The notes: generated by a model from the letters alone, not told the origin. Shown: positions 48,979 to 57,329, numbered from the stretch's first letter. The stretch is DNA of 64,000 nucleotides from Mesolinea sp040772305 (GCA_040772305.1 JAXGYK010000001.1:186001-250000); one strand, 5' to 3'. Translations and numbers: made by a program.

Positions 48979-49824
48979 ATGTTTGCCAGAACGGTATTTA
49001 AGCGTCTCTCAGTATTGAAGATGGAAGGGAACGCGATGGTGGTAAATACGCCATACCATCCCTCACTGATTGCATCCATCAAGGCCTTGCCCGTTACTGA
49101 GCGCAAGTACGACCCATCCAGGAAGTGCTGGCTGGTGGACCCAAAACATGGGGCAAGGGTTGCGGATTGGATCAAGGACTTTTTGGGTGAGGATGTCCAG
49201 CTGCCATTGGTTACGGATACCCACAGTGCGGTCATTAAACAGCGCCTGCAGGTGAGATACATAGGCACCTGCAAGATGCGCCAGGACGGGAGCTCGTGCG
49301 CTTATGGATTGATGGGCACAGAGTGGGGTGTGATTTTTCCAGAACAGGTGCTGAGGGATTTTTTTGACGGGTCCAAGGCGACACCCGGAGAGCGAGAGAG
49401 TTACTTTTCGCTTTTGGGTGTGAGCAGATCGGCCAGCGATGAGGAAATCAGTACGGGCTTCAGGCGGATGGCGAAATTGTGGCACCCGGATGTGTGTAAG
49501 GAAGCGAATGCAGCAGAAGTATTTATGCGCATTAAGGCTGCCTATGATGTGTTGAAAGATGCCGATACCCGCGCCATGTACGAAGCCGGTTTGGCCCTGG
49601 AAGCATTAATCGGGCAAGAACCCTTAATGCCTTCAGCAAATGACACGGCTTTTGGATACCGCAGTCCATTGAGATCCGGGATGATTTTGGTTGAGGGGGT
49701 GCGGAAACTCTCGCTCATTGAGGTAACGAAGATATTTACCTGGGATGACATTGTAGTGGATGGAAAGACCCTGGTGGTCTCATGGCCGCAGGGAGCAAAG
49801 GAACCAGTAGAGGAATGGATATAG
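48979..49824 (+). CDS. HARP-like N-terminus fused to a J domain
   Basis: 281 residues. Residues 10-75 (MVVNTPYHPSLIASIKALPV, YDPSRKCWLVDPKHGARVAD) resemble the HARP-type DNA-binding module often attached to SMARCAL1-like and phage helicases. Residues 141-205 are a J domain with the HPD tripeptide at 169-171 (KLWHPDVCKE). The C-terminus is unknown. A J domain would recruit host DnaK to a DNA-bound target. Confidence 0.65.
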   Translation: MFARTVFKRLSVLKMEGNAMVVNTPYHPSLIASIKALPVTERKYDPSRKCWLVDPKHGARVADWIKDFLGEDVQLPLVTDTHSAVIKQRLQVRYIGTCKMRQDGSSCAYGLMGTEWGVIFPEQVLRDFFDGSKATPGERESYFSLLGVSRSASDEEISTGFRRMAKLWHPDVCKEANAAEVFMRIKAAYDVLKDADTRAMYEAGLALEALIGQEPLMPSANDTAFGYRSPLRSGMILVEGVRKLSLIEVTKIFTWDDIVVDGKTLVVSWPQGAKEPVEEWI

Positions 49825-49832
49825 GAGCAGAA

Positions 49833-50171
49833 ATGAATGACGAACTTTTTATTGGATTGGTAAAGCAACTGAACGAGGCACGCACTGACTTTACTGAGAA
49901 AGAAAAGGCTGTAAAGGAAATGGATGCGGAATTTGCCCCGAAATTTGAAGCACTGAGCCTTGAGCGCAGCCTGTTAGAAGCGCAAATTAAGGCCGTTGTT
50001 TTGGAGGCAGGGCAATCCATCAAAGGCACACACCATCATTTTACATGGTCCAAACCCCGTGTGAGCTGGGACACGAAAGCCCTTGACGGTTACGCAAAGG
50101 CGCACCCTGAGATCACGCAATTCCGCAGGGAAGGTGATCCGTCCGTAAGTGTGCGGAAGGTGACAGCATGA
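49833..50171 (+). CDS. Conserved-looking phage coiled-coil protein
   Basis: 112 residues from the ATG at 49833 (GGAGCAG upstream). The first 65 residues form a coiled coil (VKQLNEARTDFTEKEKAVKE). A strand-rich C-terminus carries THHHFTWSKPRVSWDTKALD, a pattern seen in many siphophage early genes. Function unknown; a Gam-like DNA-end-binding role is only a guess. Confidence 0.5.
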   Translation: MNDELFIGLVKQLNEARTDFTEKEKAVKEMDAEFAPKFEALSLERSLLEAQIKAVVLEAGQSIKGTHHHFTWSKPRVSWDTKALDGYAKAHPEITQFRREGDPSVSVRKVTA

Positions 50172-50824
50172 TCAACAAAATTACTCCCGATGCCCTCGCG
50201 AAACACCTGGCCTGGTTGCAAGGTAAAGAGGGTGGCGTTCGGCTGGAAGTCGAATGTTATGCCAGCCTGCGCAATGCCGATCTGCACGGTGCCTGCCTGC
50301 GCGATGCCAGCCTGCACGGTGCCTACCTGCGCGGTGCCTACCTGTGCGGTGCCAGCCTGCGCGATGCCGACCTGCACGGTGCCGACCTGCACGGTGCCGA
50401 CCTGCGCGGTGCCGACCTGCACGGTGCCGACCTGCGCGGTGCCGACCTGCGCGATGCCGACCTGCGCGGTGCCAAAAACATTCCTGATTATGTAAGCGCA
50501 GTGACCAGCATTGTCGCGGATGGAAACCTGATTGTTTATAAGAAATTGCGTGGTAATCGTATCGCCATGCTCCGCATACCTGCTGAAGCAAAACGCTCTA
50601 ACTCTACCGGAAGAAAGTGCCGGGCTGAGTATGCCGAGGTAGTGAAGATCGAAAGCATAGACGGAGAAAAAAGTTTTGAGGAAGGCATAAGTCAAAACGA
50701 CAAAGATTTTGTTTACCGCGTAGGCGAGGTTGTAAGACCTGATGCGTTCTGTGAGGATCGCTGGCAAGAGTGCGCCAGTGGCATTCACTTCTTCATCACC
50801 CGCTATGAAGCTGAGGCGTACTAA
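50168..50824 (+). CDS. Pentapeptide-repeat protein with DUF5758-like C-terminus
   Basis: 218 residues overlapping the previous stop (ATGA). Fourteen tandem A(D/S/Y)LxG-type pentapeptides occupy residues 32-101, predicted to make a right-handed square helix. Residues 120-218 (LRIPAEAKRSNSTGRKCRAE, VGEVVRPDAF, GIHFFITRYEAEAY) match DUF5758, often joined to such repeats in phages. Some pentapeptide proteins mimic DNA and inhibit gyrase; that is not shown here. Confidence 0.8.
   Translation: MINKITPDALAKHLAWLQGKEGGVRLEVECYASLRNADLHGACLRDASLHGAYLRGAYLCGASLRDADLHGADLHGADLRGADLHGADLRGADLRDADLRGAKNIPDYVSAVTSIVADGNLIVYKKLRGNRIAMLRIPAEAKRSNSTGRKCRAEYAEVVKIESIDGEKSFEEGISQNDKDFVYRVGEVVRPDAFCEDRWQECASGIHFFITRYEAEAY
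50261..50470 (+). repeat. Fourteen 15-bp tandem units encoding the pentapeptides
   Basis: The consensus unit is GCCGACCTGCACGGT with few changes, mainly CAC/CGC and GGT/GAT. The near identity at DNA level shows recent expansion. All six frames are open in places here because of the 15-base period and GC-rich codons. Confidence 0.9.
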
Positions 50825-51108
50825 TGAACCGCAAAACCTGCCTTAACTGTAAGTACTGGGTGAGGGACGATAAGGATTTATGCATCGGCCAATGTGCGTC
50901 CAGTCTGGCAAGCGGAGTACCGCGGGTGCAGTCGTGGCGTTTTCAGTGCGAGGGCGATACCTGCCCGATGTACCGCAAAGCACGCCTATCACGCAAGCCC
51001 TATCATGACAGCAAGAGGCTTGAGCTTGTGACTAAATGGTGCAGCACAAAGCCGCTTGCGGTGCGTAGATATTACAGTCAGCCGTTGCCGGAAGGAGGTG
51101 AGCGATGA
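50824..51108 (+). CDS. Cys-rich small phage protein
   Basis: 94 residues. CLNCKYW at the N-terminus and later Cys in LCIGQCASS, CEGDTC suggest metal binding. Related in pattern to the next gene (CVKCRHW). Starts at the A of the previous TAA. Confidence 0.5.
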   Translation: MNRKTCLNCKYWVRDDKDLCIGQCASSLASGVPRVQSWRFQCEGDTCPMYRKARLSRKPYHDSKRLELVTKWCSTKPLAVRRYYSQPLPEGGER

Positions 51109-51410
51109 GTAAGCAAGGTTGCGTAAAATGCAGGCATTGGGTGTGTGTAGCACCAATGAGATATAAAAACGGATATTACGGAACCTGCACACTCTCAAAA
51201 AAAGAAACACGTGAGGACTATGGGACAAAATGTAATGCATTTGAGCTTGTCAATATTGACGATGCTGAAGACGAAATCGAGCGGCTGGAAAATCTCATAG
51301 CAGAAATCAAGCGCACATTGAAAAACGACAGCGAAAAACACTCATGGAAAGTGGCTGGTGTAAACGTATTGCGCTTGATTGAGCTGAACATGGAAGGGGA
51401 TACTGAATGA
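51105..51410 (+). CDS. Cys-containing small phage protein with coiled coil
   Basis: 101 residues. CVKCRHWVCV and GTCTLSKKETREDYGTKCNA form a likely four-Cys zinc site similar to that of the gene before it. A helix EDEIERLENLIAEIKRTLKN follows. Overlaps both neighbours by 4 bases. Confidence 0.5.
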   Translation: MSKQGCVKCRHWVCVAPMRYKNGYYGTCTLSKKETREDYGTKCNAFELVNIDDAEDEIERLENLIAEIKRTLKNDSEKHSWKVAGVNVLRLIELNMEGDTE

Positions 51411-51772
51411 AACTCAAATGCGTTTCCGGCAATGAAGCTGATCTGAGAGTTGGAAAGCAGATCGTTTATATCCCAGAACGCTTGCTATTTAGATACAGAA
51501 AGAACCATACCCAAGCTATCCAAGATTATCCGGTAGACGTGCAAACTGGCTTTGTCACCTCATGGGACGAAAATACAGTGTATTGCAGGTTTTACCACAT
51601 ACAGGGTAGACACCTAAGAACCTTAACTTACAGCGAATTTTGCAACAAGAATAATCTTTTCTTTTACGACAGCAAGCCGCAAAACAAGGTTGATGAGCTT
51701 ATTGATGAGATGAGGAAGAACAAAGATTATTACGGCTGGGTAGAGCAGACGGCGGGAGGTGACAATGCGTAA
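51407..51772 (+). CDS. Unknown phage protein
   Basis: 121 residues. Beta-rich: VGKQIVYIPERLLFRYRKNH, VQTGFVTSWDENTVYCRFYH. The pattern recalls small SH3- or KOW-like folds. Not recognised. Confidence 0.5.
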   Translation: MKLKCVSGNEADLRVGKQIVYIPERLLFRYRKNHTQAIQDYPVDVQTGFVTSWDENTVYCRFYHIQGRHLRTLTYSEFCNKNNLFFYDSKPQNKVDELIDEMRKNKDYYGWVEQTAGGDNA

Positions 51773-51824
51773 TGTGTATTTTGTGAAGCTTTTGATGTGG
51801 GGATTGTGCGGAGGTGAAGGGTGA
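51765..51824 (+). CDS. Possible 19-residue coupling peptide
   Basis: MRNVYFVKLLMWGLCGGEG, with GGGAGGTGACA upstream. Its stop overlaps the start of the RNA ligase gene (GTGA). It may serve only to carry ribosomes to the next start. Confidence 0.3.
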   Translation: MRNVYFVKLLMWGLCGGEG

Positions 51825-52714
51825 TAAACAGTTATCCGAGTGTGACAGTGTTAGGACATCGTTTAATCGAGAATGTGCTAAATGGCCCTGTCATCATCCA
51901 GGAAAAGATTGATGGATCGCAAATTTCGTTTGGAATTGACGAATGGGGTTGCCTCAGTATGCGGTCGAAAAATGCTCAGATTGACCTTGAGGCGCCCGGA
52001 ATGTTTGGGCTTGCGGCTGAGTGGGCAAAAAAGAATTGGCAGTATTTGACGCCAAACTGGATTTATCGTGGCGAGTATCTGCAAAAGCCAAAACATAACA
52101 CGCTTGCTTATGAGCGAGTGCCTAACCACAATATTATCCTTTTCGACATTTGCGATGGGGTGGAAAGTTACCTGAGCTATCAGTTGGTTGTTGAGGAAGG
52201 CAAACGGATTGGACTTAAAACTGTGCCGTTATTCGGCGAAGGTCTTTTCACCATTGAAGCTATTGAGTATCACAAACCAGAGTGGCTAGGTATGCAATCA
52301 ATTCTTGGAGGTCAGATCGAAGGTTTTGTAATCAAAAACTATTCGGTCTTTACAGCCGAAAAGAAAGTTGCAATGGCAAAAGTAGTTCAACAGAACTTTT
52401 CAGAGTTAAACCAGAAAAATTGGCGTAAGAACAATCCGACACAAAGCGACATCCTGGCATCGCTGATAAGCACTTATCAGACCGAGGCGCGCTGGAAAAA
52501 GGCTGTTCAACATCTAAGAGACAGCGGCTTGCTGGAAGGTGCAATGCGTGACATACCGGCGTTGCTGAAAGAAGTCAATCAGGATGTTTTGAAAGAGTGT
52601 GAAGGTGAGATCAAGCAGGAATTGTTTAAGTACTTTTGGCCCAAATTGGCGAAAGGAATTACCAGAGGATTGCCGGAATGGTACCGTGCACAGCTGGAAG
52701 GAGGCACTGAATGA
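51821..52714 (+). CDS. Rnl2-type RNA ligase
   Basis: 297 residues from a GTG with GCGGAGGTGAAG upstream. The nucleotidyltransferase motifs are complete: motif I EKIDGSQ with Lys29 as the expected adenylated residue, motif III-like YRGEYLQ (82-88), motif IV EGFVIK (167-172) and motif V KVVQ (187-190). The C-terminus is helical. T4 Rnl2-like ligases seal nicked RNA. No polynucleotide kinase is seen nearby. Confidence 0.8.
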   Translation: MINSYPSVTVLGHRLIENVLNGPVIIQEKIDGSQISFGIDEWGCLSMRSKNAQIDLEAPGMFGLAAEWAKKNWQYLTPNWIYRGEYLQKPKHNTLAYERVPNHNIILFDICDGVESYLSYQLVVEEGKRIGLKTVPLFGEGLFTIEAIEYHKPEWLGMQSILGGQIEGFVIKNYSVFTAEKKVAMAKVVQQNFSELNQKNWRKNNPTQSDILASLISTYQTEARWKKAVQHLRDSGLLEGAMRDIPALLKEVNQDVLKECEGEIKQELFKYFWPKLAKGITRGLPEWYRAQLEGGTE

Positions 52715-52920
52715 AAGTACTTGCTGTGATTGTTGGTGAGGAAGATATGCCCAAGTCATGCGCTGGGTGTGACCGGCGAAAATTCTCTATGTTTAGTGAG
52801 AATAATTGGTGCGACATAAATTATCGCCGAATTTCAAAGGAGATTATTCGGGAACGAAAGAAGCCCCGATGGTGTCCCCTCAAGACGGCGGCTCAGTATG
52901 AGAGGGAGGTGGGGAAGTGA
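52711..52920 (+). CDS. Cys-rich mini-protein
   Basis: 69 residues. CAGCDRRKFSM, NNWCDINYRR and RWCPLK give four Cys, a typical layout of phage zinc mini-proteins. Overlaps both neighbours. Confidence 0.5.
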   Translation: MKVLAVIVGEEDMPKSCAGCDRRKFSMFSENNWCDINYRRISKEIIRERKKPRWCPLKTAAQYEREVGK

Positions 52921-53347
52921 TAAATGTAGGTATGTATTCCAGCAAGTCGGATAACTGGGAAACACCGCAATGGCTATTCGACCGACTAAATGATTGGTAT
53001 GGCTTTGAGACGGACGTTTGCGCAATTCCTGAAAATGCAAAATGTGAACGATATTTCACTCCAGAGCAAGACGGATTAGCGCAAGAATGGACTGGGGTTT
53101 GTTGGATGAACCCGCCTTACGGACGCAAGATTGGCGACTGGGTTAAGAAAGCCTATGAGAGCGCGAAAGCAGGAGCTACGGTAGTTTGTTTGCTGCCTGC
53201 ACGCACTGATACCGCATGGTGGCATGATTATGTTATGCGGGGGGGGTTGATTTTATTCGAGGGCGTTTGAAATTTGGCGGTGCAAAGAATAGTGCCCCGT
53301 TTCCAAGCGCAATAGTGACATTTATGCCGGAGGTGAAAGGTGAGTGA
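52917..53347 (+). pseudogene. Dam-type phage adenine-N6 methyltransferase, frameshifted at G8
   Basis: GTG start. The first 113 codons match the phage Dam family: DNWETPQWLFDRLNDWYG, the catalytic NPPYG at 65-69 and VVCLLPARTDTAWWHDY. At 53239-53246 lies a run of eight G; the frame then stops at 53270. The frame one base back continues with RGRLKFGGAKNSAPFPSAIV and TFMPEVKGE, the conserved end of the family, to TGA at 53347. One added G restores about 143 residues. Tract slippage, a true mutation or a base-calling error are all possible. Confidence 0.8.
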
Positions 53348-53663
53348 GATTGAAATAAAAGCTTGCCCAAAATGCGGGAGTGATGACAAGGAAGTCATGG
53401 ACTTCTATTCCACAGGGCCTATCCATTCTGCTGTTGTGTGTGGAAAGTGCGGTTTTAGAGTATTCGGACGCGACAAGAATAACGCCATTACTGATTGGAA
53501 TTTTAGGAGCGAGATAACATCCCTCACCGCACGTGCCGAGAAAGCGGAAGGAAGGTTAGAGAAGATTGCGGAGCTTATTGAGGATGCCCTTAGCGGGAAT
53601 GAGGAAATGCGACGTGTACTGAATAATATGTGGCGTATGGTTGCCGAGGGGCAAGAGGAGTGA
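53340..53663 (+). CDS. Lar-like restriction alleviation protein
   Basis: 107 residues from a GTG that overlaps the restored methyltransferase end. Zinc ribbon ACPKCGSDD ... VVCGKCGFRVFG followed by NAITDWNFR matches the Lar family, which relieves host type I restriction. A coiled-coil tail (LTARAEKAEGRLEKIAELIE) is added. Its position after an adenine methyltransferase fits an anti-restriction pair. Confidence 0.7.
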   Translation: MSEIEIKACPKCGSDDKEVMDFYSTGPIHSAVVCGKCGFRVFGRDKNNAITDWNFRSEITSLTARAEKAEGRLEKIAELIEDALSGNEEMRRVLNNMWRMVAEGQEE

Positions 53664-53869
53664 GAGGGGTGATTAGCGAAATCGTGGAAGTATGCCCGCA
53701 CTGCATGACTGAAAACACCTGCAAAATCGCAAGGGATGAGATATTGACGCAGGTAGCAGGCAAGCTTGTATGCCGTGAGTGCGGTGAGATGATGCTTGCC
53801 TGTTCGGAGTGCACGGAACGACACTGTGAAGATCAGCCGGATTGTTTTGAGTTCAGAGGTGAGCAATGA
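53660..53869 (+). CDS. Cys-rich small phage protein
   Basis: 69 residues from a GTG overlapping the previous stop; GTG at 53669 is an alternative. It contains four Cys pairs: CPHC, CREC, CSEC and C..C in HCEDQPDCF. Probably binds two zinc ions. Function unknown. Confidence 0.5.
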   Translation: MRGVISEIVEVCPHCMTENTCKIARDEILTQVAGKLVCRECGEMMLACSECTERHCEDQPDCFEFRGEQ

Positions 53870-54321
53870 GCAAAGCAAGTGAGAAAGTCACTATCAGTGA
53901 GGAAAAAATCAGCACTACCGCAGGTGTATTAATCTCATTATTCGGTGAGTCATCATGGCACAGGATGCAGGAAACAAGCGACCTTTGCAGGCATAAGCTA
54001 ATTTCATGTGTCGCCACCCTCGAAGCAGAGAACGCGGAGCTGAAAGAAGAGCTAGAGAAATTGCGGGAGGCAAACGTAACGCTTATTCTTGACCACGAAA
54101 TTGCAACGAAAGAGCTGGAGGAGCTGAGAGCATATCGGGATGGGTATGATCCCAAAGAGCGGTTGCCGGAAACAGAAGACTATTACTTGACCGAACTCGA
54201 ATTGAACGATGGTGACATTCACATTATCCCATTGTATTTCAGTCATGGTGAGTTCAATAAAAGTTGCGGCATTGTCATCCGCTGGTATCCGCTACCGCCC
54301 GCGGGGAAGGAGGGGGAATGA
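53866..54321 (+). CDS. Coiled-coil phage protein
   Basis: 151 residues. The middle (ATLEAENAELKEELEKLREA) is a coiled coil of about 60 residues; the C-terminus is acidic and strand-rich. Not recognised. Confidence 0.5.
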   Translation: MSKASEKVTISEEKISTTAGVLISLFGESSWHRMQETSDLCRHKLISCVATLEAENAELKEELEKLREANVTLILDHEIATKELEELRAYRDGYDPKERLPETEDYYLTELELNDGDIHIIPLYFSHGEFNKSCGIVIRWYPLPPAGKEGE

Positions 54322-54650
54322 CTAACAACACAAACGCGGTAACAATAAGTTCCCTTGTAAATGCAATACACCAAAACGCAAAGGATAAAGGCTTTTGGGA
54401 TACTGAGCGCAATGACGGGGAGTGTATCGCTCTCATGCACTCTGAACTTTCCGAAGCATTGGAAGGATTACGCAAGGGCGGTAAGAGCACTCATATTCCC
54501 GATTTTTCAATCGTAGAAGAAGAATTAGCGGACGTAATTATTCGCATTCTGGATTATTGCGGTGCTCGCCAGCTGCGCATTTGGGGAGCCATAAAGGCAA
54601 AAATGGCGTACAACGAAACGCGCCCCTATAAGCACGGGAAGAAGTTTTAG
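54318..54650 (+). CDS. MazG-like nucleotide pyrophosphohydrolase
   Basis: 110 residues from the ATG at 54318 overlapping the previous stop. The motif ALMHSELSEALEGLRKG with SIVEEELADVIIRILDY is the ExxE...ExxD metal site of MazG-type enzymes. Phage MazG can lower host ppGpp or clean the nucleotide pool. Confidence 0.75.
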   Translation: MTNNTNAVTISSLVNAIHQNAKDKGFWDTERNDGECIALMHSELSEALEGLRKGGKSTHIPDFSIVEEELADVIIRILDYCGARQLRIWGAIKAKMAYNETRPYKHGKKF

Positions 54651-54665
54651 CAGAAAGAAACCTAA

Positions 54666-54842
54666 ATGGACATCCACGAAAAAGTAAAACAGTCAAAACG
54701 ATGTGATGAAGGGAAAAGGCTTTATCTGAGCTTTTTGACCAGTAATGAAGAACTGATATTGAAGCTTTATTTTGAGCATATTCATTCCTGCTCAGTATGT
54801 ACACGGGCAAGGATGGAAGAGATGAAAGTGAGGGATCAATGA
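54666..54842 (+). CDS. 58-residue protein with H-x3-C-x2-C motif
   Basis: MDIHEKVKQSKRCDEGKRLY begins a helical protein that ends with HIHSCSVCTRARMEEMKVRD. The HSCSVC segment and helices resemble zinc anti-sigma domains. The ATG of the vWA gene overlaps its stop. Confidence 0.45.
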   Translation: MDIHEKVKQSKRCDEGKRLYLSFLTSNEELILKLYFEHIHSCSVCTRARMEEMKVRDQ

Positions 54843-55399
54843 ATACAGAGATAGTACCAGGATCTATTTCAGCCCTTGCGCAATCGAGCGGTAAATCTAT
54901 TGCTGAGCTTTTTACCCGCGCTGAGGTTGTTGCAATTGTAGACACCAGCGGGTCCATGAGCAACCAGGACAGCAGGGGAGGGAAAAGCCGCTATGAGGTT
55001 GCCTGTGAAGAGCTTGCTTATTTGCAAAAGAACAGACCCGGCAAAGTGGCCGTTATTTCCTTTAGCGACAGTGCTCAGTTTTGCCCCGGCGGGGTGCCGT
55101 TTTACGAAGGCGGCGGTACAAACCTTGCGGGGGCATTGCGATATGCAAAAATTGCAGACCTGCCACAGATCCAAATCATCGTAATCTCTGATGGAGTGCC
55201 GGACAGTGAAGAAGCTGCGCTCACAGCAGCACGAGCATACAAGAACAAAATTTCGACCATATACGTTGGTCCTGAAGAATTCCCTTATGGAAGGGACTTT
55301 TTAAGCAAGCTGGCCGGTGCTACCGGCGGAAAAGCTGTTAGCTCCGACCGTGCCAAGGAACTAAGTAAGTCCATTGAAATTCTCTTATTGAAAGGGTGA
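54839..55399 (+). CDS. von Willebrand factor A domain protein
   Basis: 186 residues from the ATG at 54839. Full MIDAS: VAIVDTSGSMS (Asp35, Ser37, Ser39), GGGTNLAGAL (Thr) and IIVISDGVPDSE (Asp). The domain fills most of the protein, with no signal peptide. Phage vWA proteins are rare; here it is coupled to a small H-C-C protein and lies before the replication genes. Confidence 0.8.
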   Translation: MNTEIVPGSISALAQSSGKSIAELFTRAEVVAIVDTSGSMSNQDSRGGKSRYEVACEELAYLQKNRPGKVAVISFSDSAQFCPGGVPFYEGGGTNLAGALRYAKIADLPQIQIIVISDGVPDSEEAALTAARAYKNKISTIYVGPEEFPYGRDFLSKLAGATGGKAVSSDRAKELSKSIEILLLKG

Positions 55400-55400
55400 T

Positions 55401-57317
55401 ATGCCCGTAACCACGATTGATGCCGTTTTAGGCAAGTTAAAGATACCCATTGCAGATCAGGCAGTGATCATTGCTGAGTATGGAAATTTGGATCCGGATA
55501 CCTGGCTGGAAGAATTAGAACTGATCGCTATGGCCTATAAGGTGGACCAACCACCGAATGGGCCCGCCCCACAGTGTTCACCATGGCGTGAGATGTGGGT
55601 TGAGATGTATATGAATAATCTCTCAGTAAAGGATGCGATTATGGCTGTGCTAAAGACCATGAGTGATGACCTGGCACTGGCAATCCAGAGCGCAATTACC
55701 TTTATGGCCCAAAAGATGGGGACTAATTACCAGCGTTTGAAACTGGGCGCCAGATTTTCGGCCAACAGGGCAAAGCGCCTGGGCAACCCTTTGATGAACC
55801 CTCCGGATACAAAGTTTCAAGAGCAGCTGGAGGATATTCTTACCCCGGTAAAAGGAGTGAGTGCGGGGGTACGTCTGGCAAATGCGGAGAGCTTCCTGCT
55901 GACCTGGCTGAATGATAAAGGGCAGTTCATCCGCACGCCAGAGGGAGACCTTTACTATCTTTGGCATGATGAAAAGCGGCTGTTTGAGCTGGATACTGAG
56001 CGATGGCATGCCTGGCTGCACGAACTGACGGGGGTGAACCCCGCTTCTACCGGTTTTGCTGTGCTGAGCAATGCGTGCAAGAGCGCAGCGATCCTGAATT
56101 CTGAAATCAAGCAGGTGATGCGCCTGGCCTACTATGACAATGACACCAAGCTGCTTTGGGTGAGCCGTTTTGACGGCACAGTGTACTGCCTGGACGGAGA
56201 CACGATTACAGAAAAAGTGAATGGTGACGGCCCCGTACTCTTTGATGATTTGCACATCTGGGAGCCTTATGACCCTGACCTTAGCGATAAGCATTTGGAT
56301 GCTACTGACATTGTTGCTGAGATCCCCAATTGGGAAAAGGCAAAGTATTCCTGGGCATACAAAGTGTGGACCCAGTCGCTATTTTTCAATGAAATTTGCC
56401 CCACCAAACCCATGATGGTGCTTTTGGGCGAAAAAGGAAGTGGTAAATCCATGGCTTTGCGCCTTTTACTGAGGCTACTCTTTGGCCAGTGGGTCCAGGT
56501 GAGCGGGGTACCGACAAAACCTGATGATTTCTCAGTAACAGCTGCTCATTACCATCTTTATGCAATGGACAATCTGGACACTCTGGAACCCTGGCTGCAG
56601 GACAAATTAGCGCGGATTTCCACCGGAGCAATGGACGAATACCGCAAACTGTACACCTCAAAGGAAATGGGCATTCTGAAATACCGCTGCTGGATCGCAG
56701 TAACTGCCCGCACTCCGGATACCTTACGCCGCGATGATCTGGCTGACCGCCTGCTGCTTTTACCTCTAAACCGGGTGGAAGACGCTGACCGCCGCAGGGA
56801 ATCGCTATTTCTGGCTGAAATTGACGAACTGCGCAATGCCTGGTGGGGCGATTTGTTGAGCTCCCTGAATGCCGTAGTGAAAGAATTGCAGAAAGGCGAA
56901 CTGCCCGCCAATTCCACCTTGCGCATGGCCGACTGGGAGGCATTGGGACGCGTGATGAGCATCCAAGCGGATAAGGAAGAGCTTTGGGATGAAACAGTAG
57001 TGGATCTCAAGCTGGCCCAAAACAACTTTCTTGCCGATGGGGAGGTGGTAATTGAGGCCATAGACACCTGGATAAATGATGTAAACCCTGCAAAGCAGCT
57101 TGCCTCAAACCTCAACCGCTGGGCCACAGCACGGGAGCTTTATACCGAATCGCAGCAGCTGCTTTTTGCAGGCAATAAACCGGACAGCGACTGGCCAAGG
57201 AGCGTGAAAGCGTTTAGCAAACGTTTGATGGGAATAAAGAGTATTTTGACTGAGCGTTATGGCATGACAACCCGAATATCAAGAGGCCAGACCCAATACA
57301 GTTTTGAGCACAAATAG
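55401..57317 (+). CDS. Phage replication ATPase/helicase (SF3/D5-like)
   Basis: 638 residues. An N-terminal helical part (to about 130) is followed by a region with WLHELTGVNPASTGFAVLSN. The ATPase core has Walker A GEKGSGKS at about 343-350, Walker B-like HLYAMDNLDTLEPWLQ and the arginine-containing ADRLLLLPL. The C-terminal 90 residues look like a winged helix and are repeated in the next gene. Likely the replicative helicase loader or helicase, acting with the prim-pol. Confidence 0.75.
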   Translation: MPVTTIDAVLGKLKIPIADQAVIIAEYGNLDPDTWLEELELIAMAYKVDQPPNGPAPQCSPWREMWVEMYMNNLSVKDAIMAVLKTMSDDLALAIQSAITFMAQKMGTNYQRLKLGARFSANRAKRLGNPLMNPPDTKFQEQLEDILTPVKGVSAGVRLANAESFLLTWLNDKGQFIRTPEGDLYYLWHDEKRLFELDTERWHAWLHELTGVNPASTGFAVLSNACKSAAILNSEIKQVMRLAYYDNDTKLLWVSRFDGTVYCLDGDTITEKVNGDGPVLFDDLHIWEPYDPDLSDKHLDATDIVAEIPNWEKAKYSWAYKVWTQSLFFNEICPTKPMMVLLGEKGSGKSMALRLLLRLLFGQWVQVSGVPTKPDDFSVTAAHYHLYAMDNLDTLEPWLQDKLARISTGAMDEYRKLYTSKEMGILKYRCWIAVTARTPDTLRRDDLADRLLLLPLNRVEDADRRRESLFLAEIDELRNAWWGDLLSSLNAVVKELQKGELPANSTLRMADWEALGRVMSIQADKEELWDETVVDLKLAQNNFLADGEVVIEAIDTWINDVNPAKQLASNLNRWATARELYTESQQLLFAGNKPDSDWPRSVKAFSKRLMGIKSILTERYGMTTRISRGQTQYSFEHK

Positions 57318-57329
57318 AGAGGAAGTGAA

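Noticed and set aside
50261..50470. A CRISPR array
   Set aside because: The units are 15 bp and contiguous, without spacers, and they encode pentapeptides.
50190..50591. Open frames in all other phases over the pentapeptide repeat
   Set aside because: They result from the 15-bp period; only one frame gives A(D/S)LxG repeats and the DUF5758 part.
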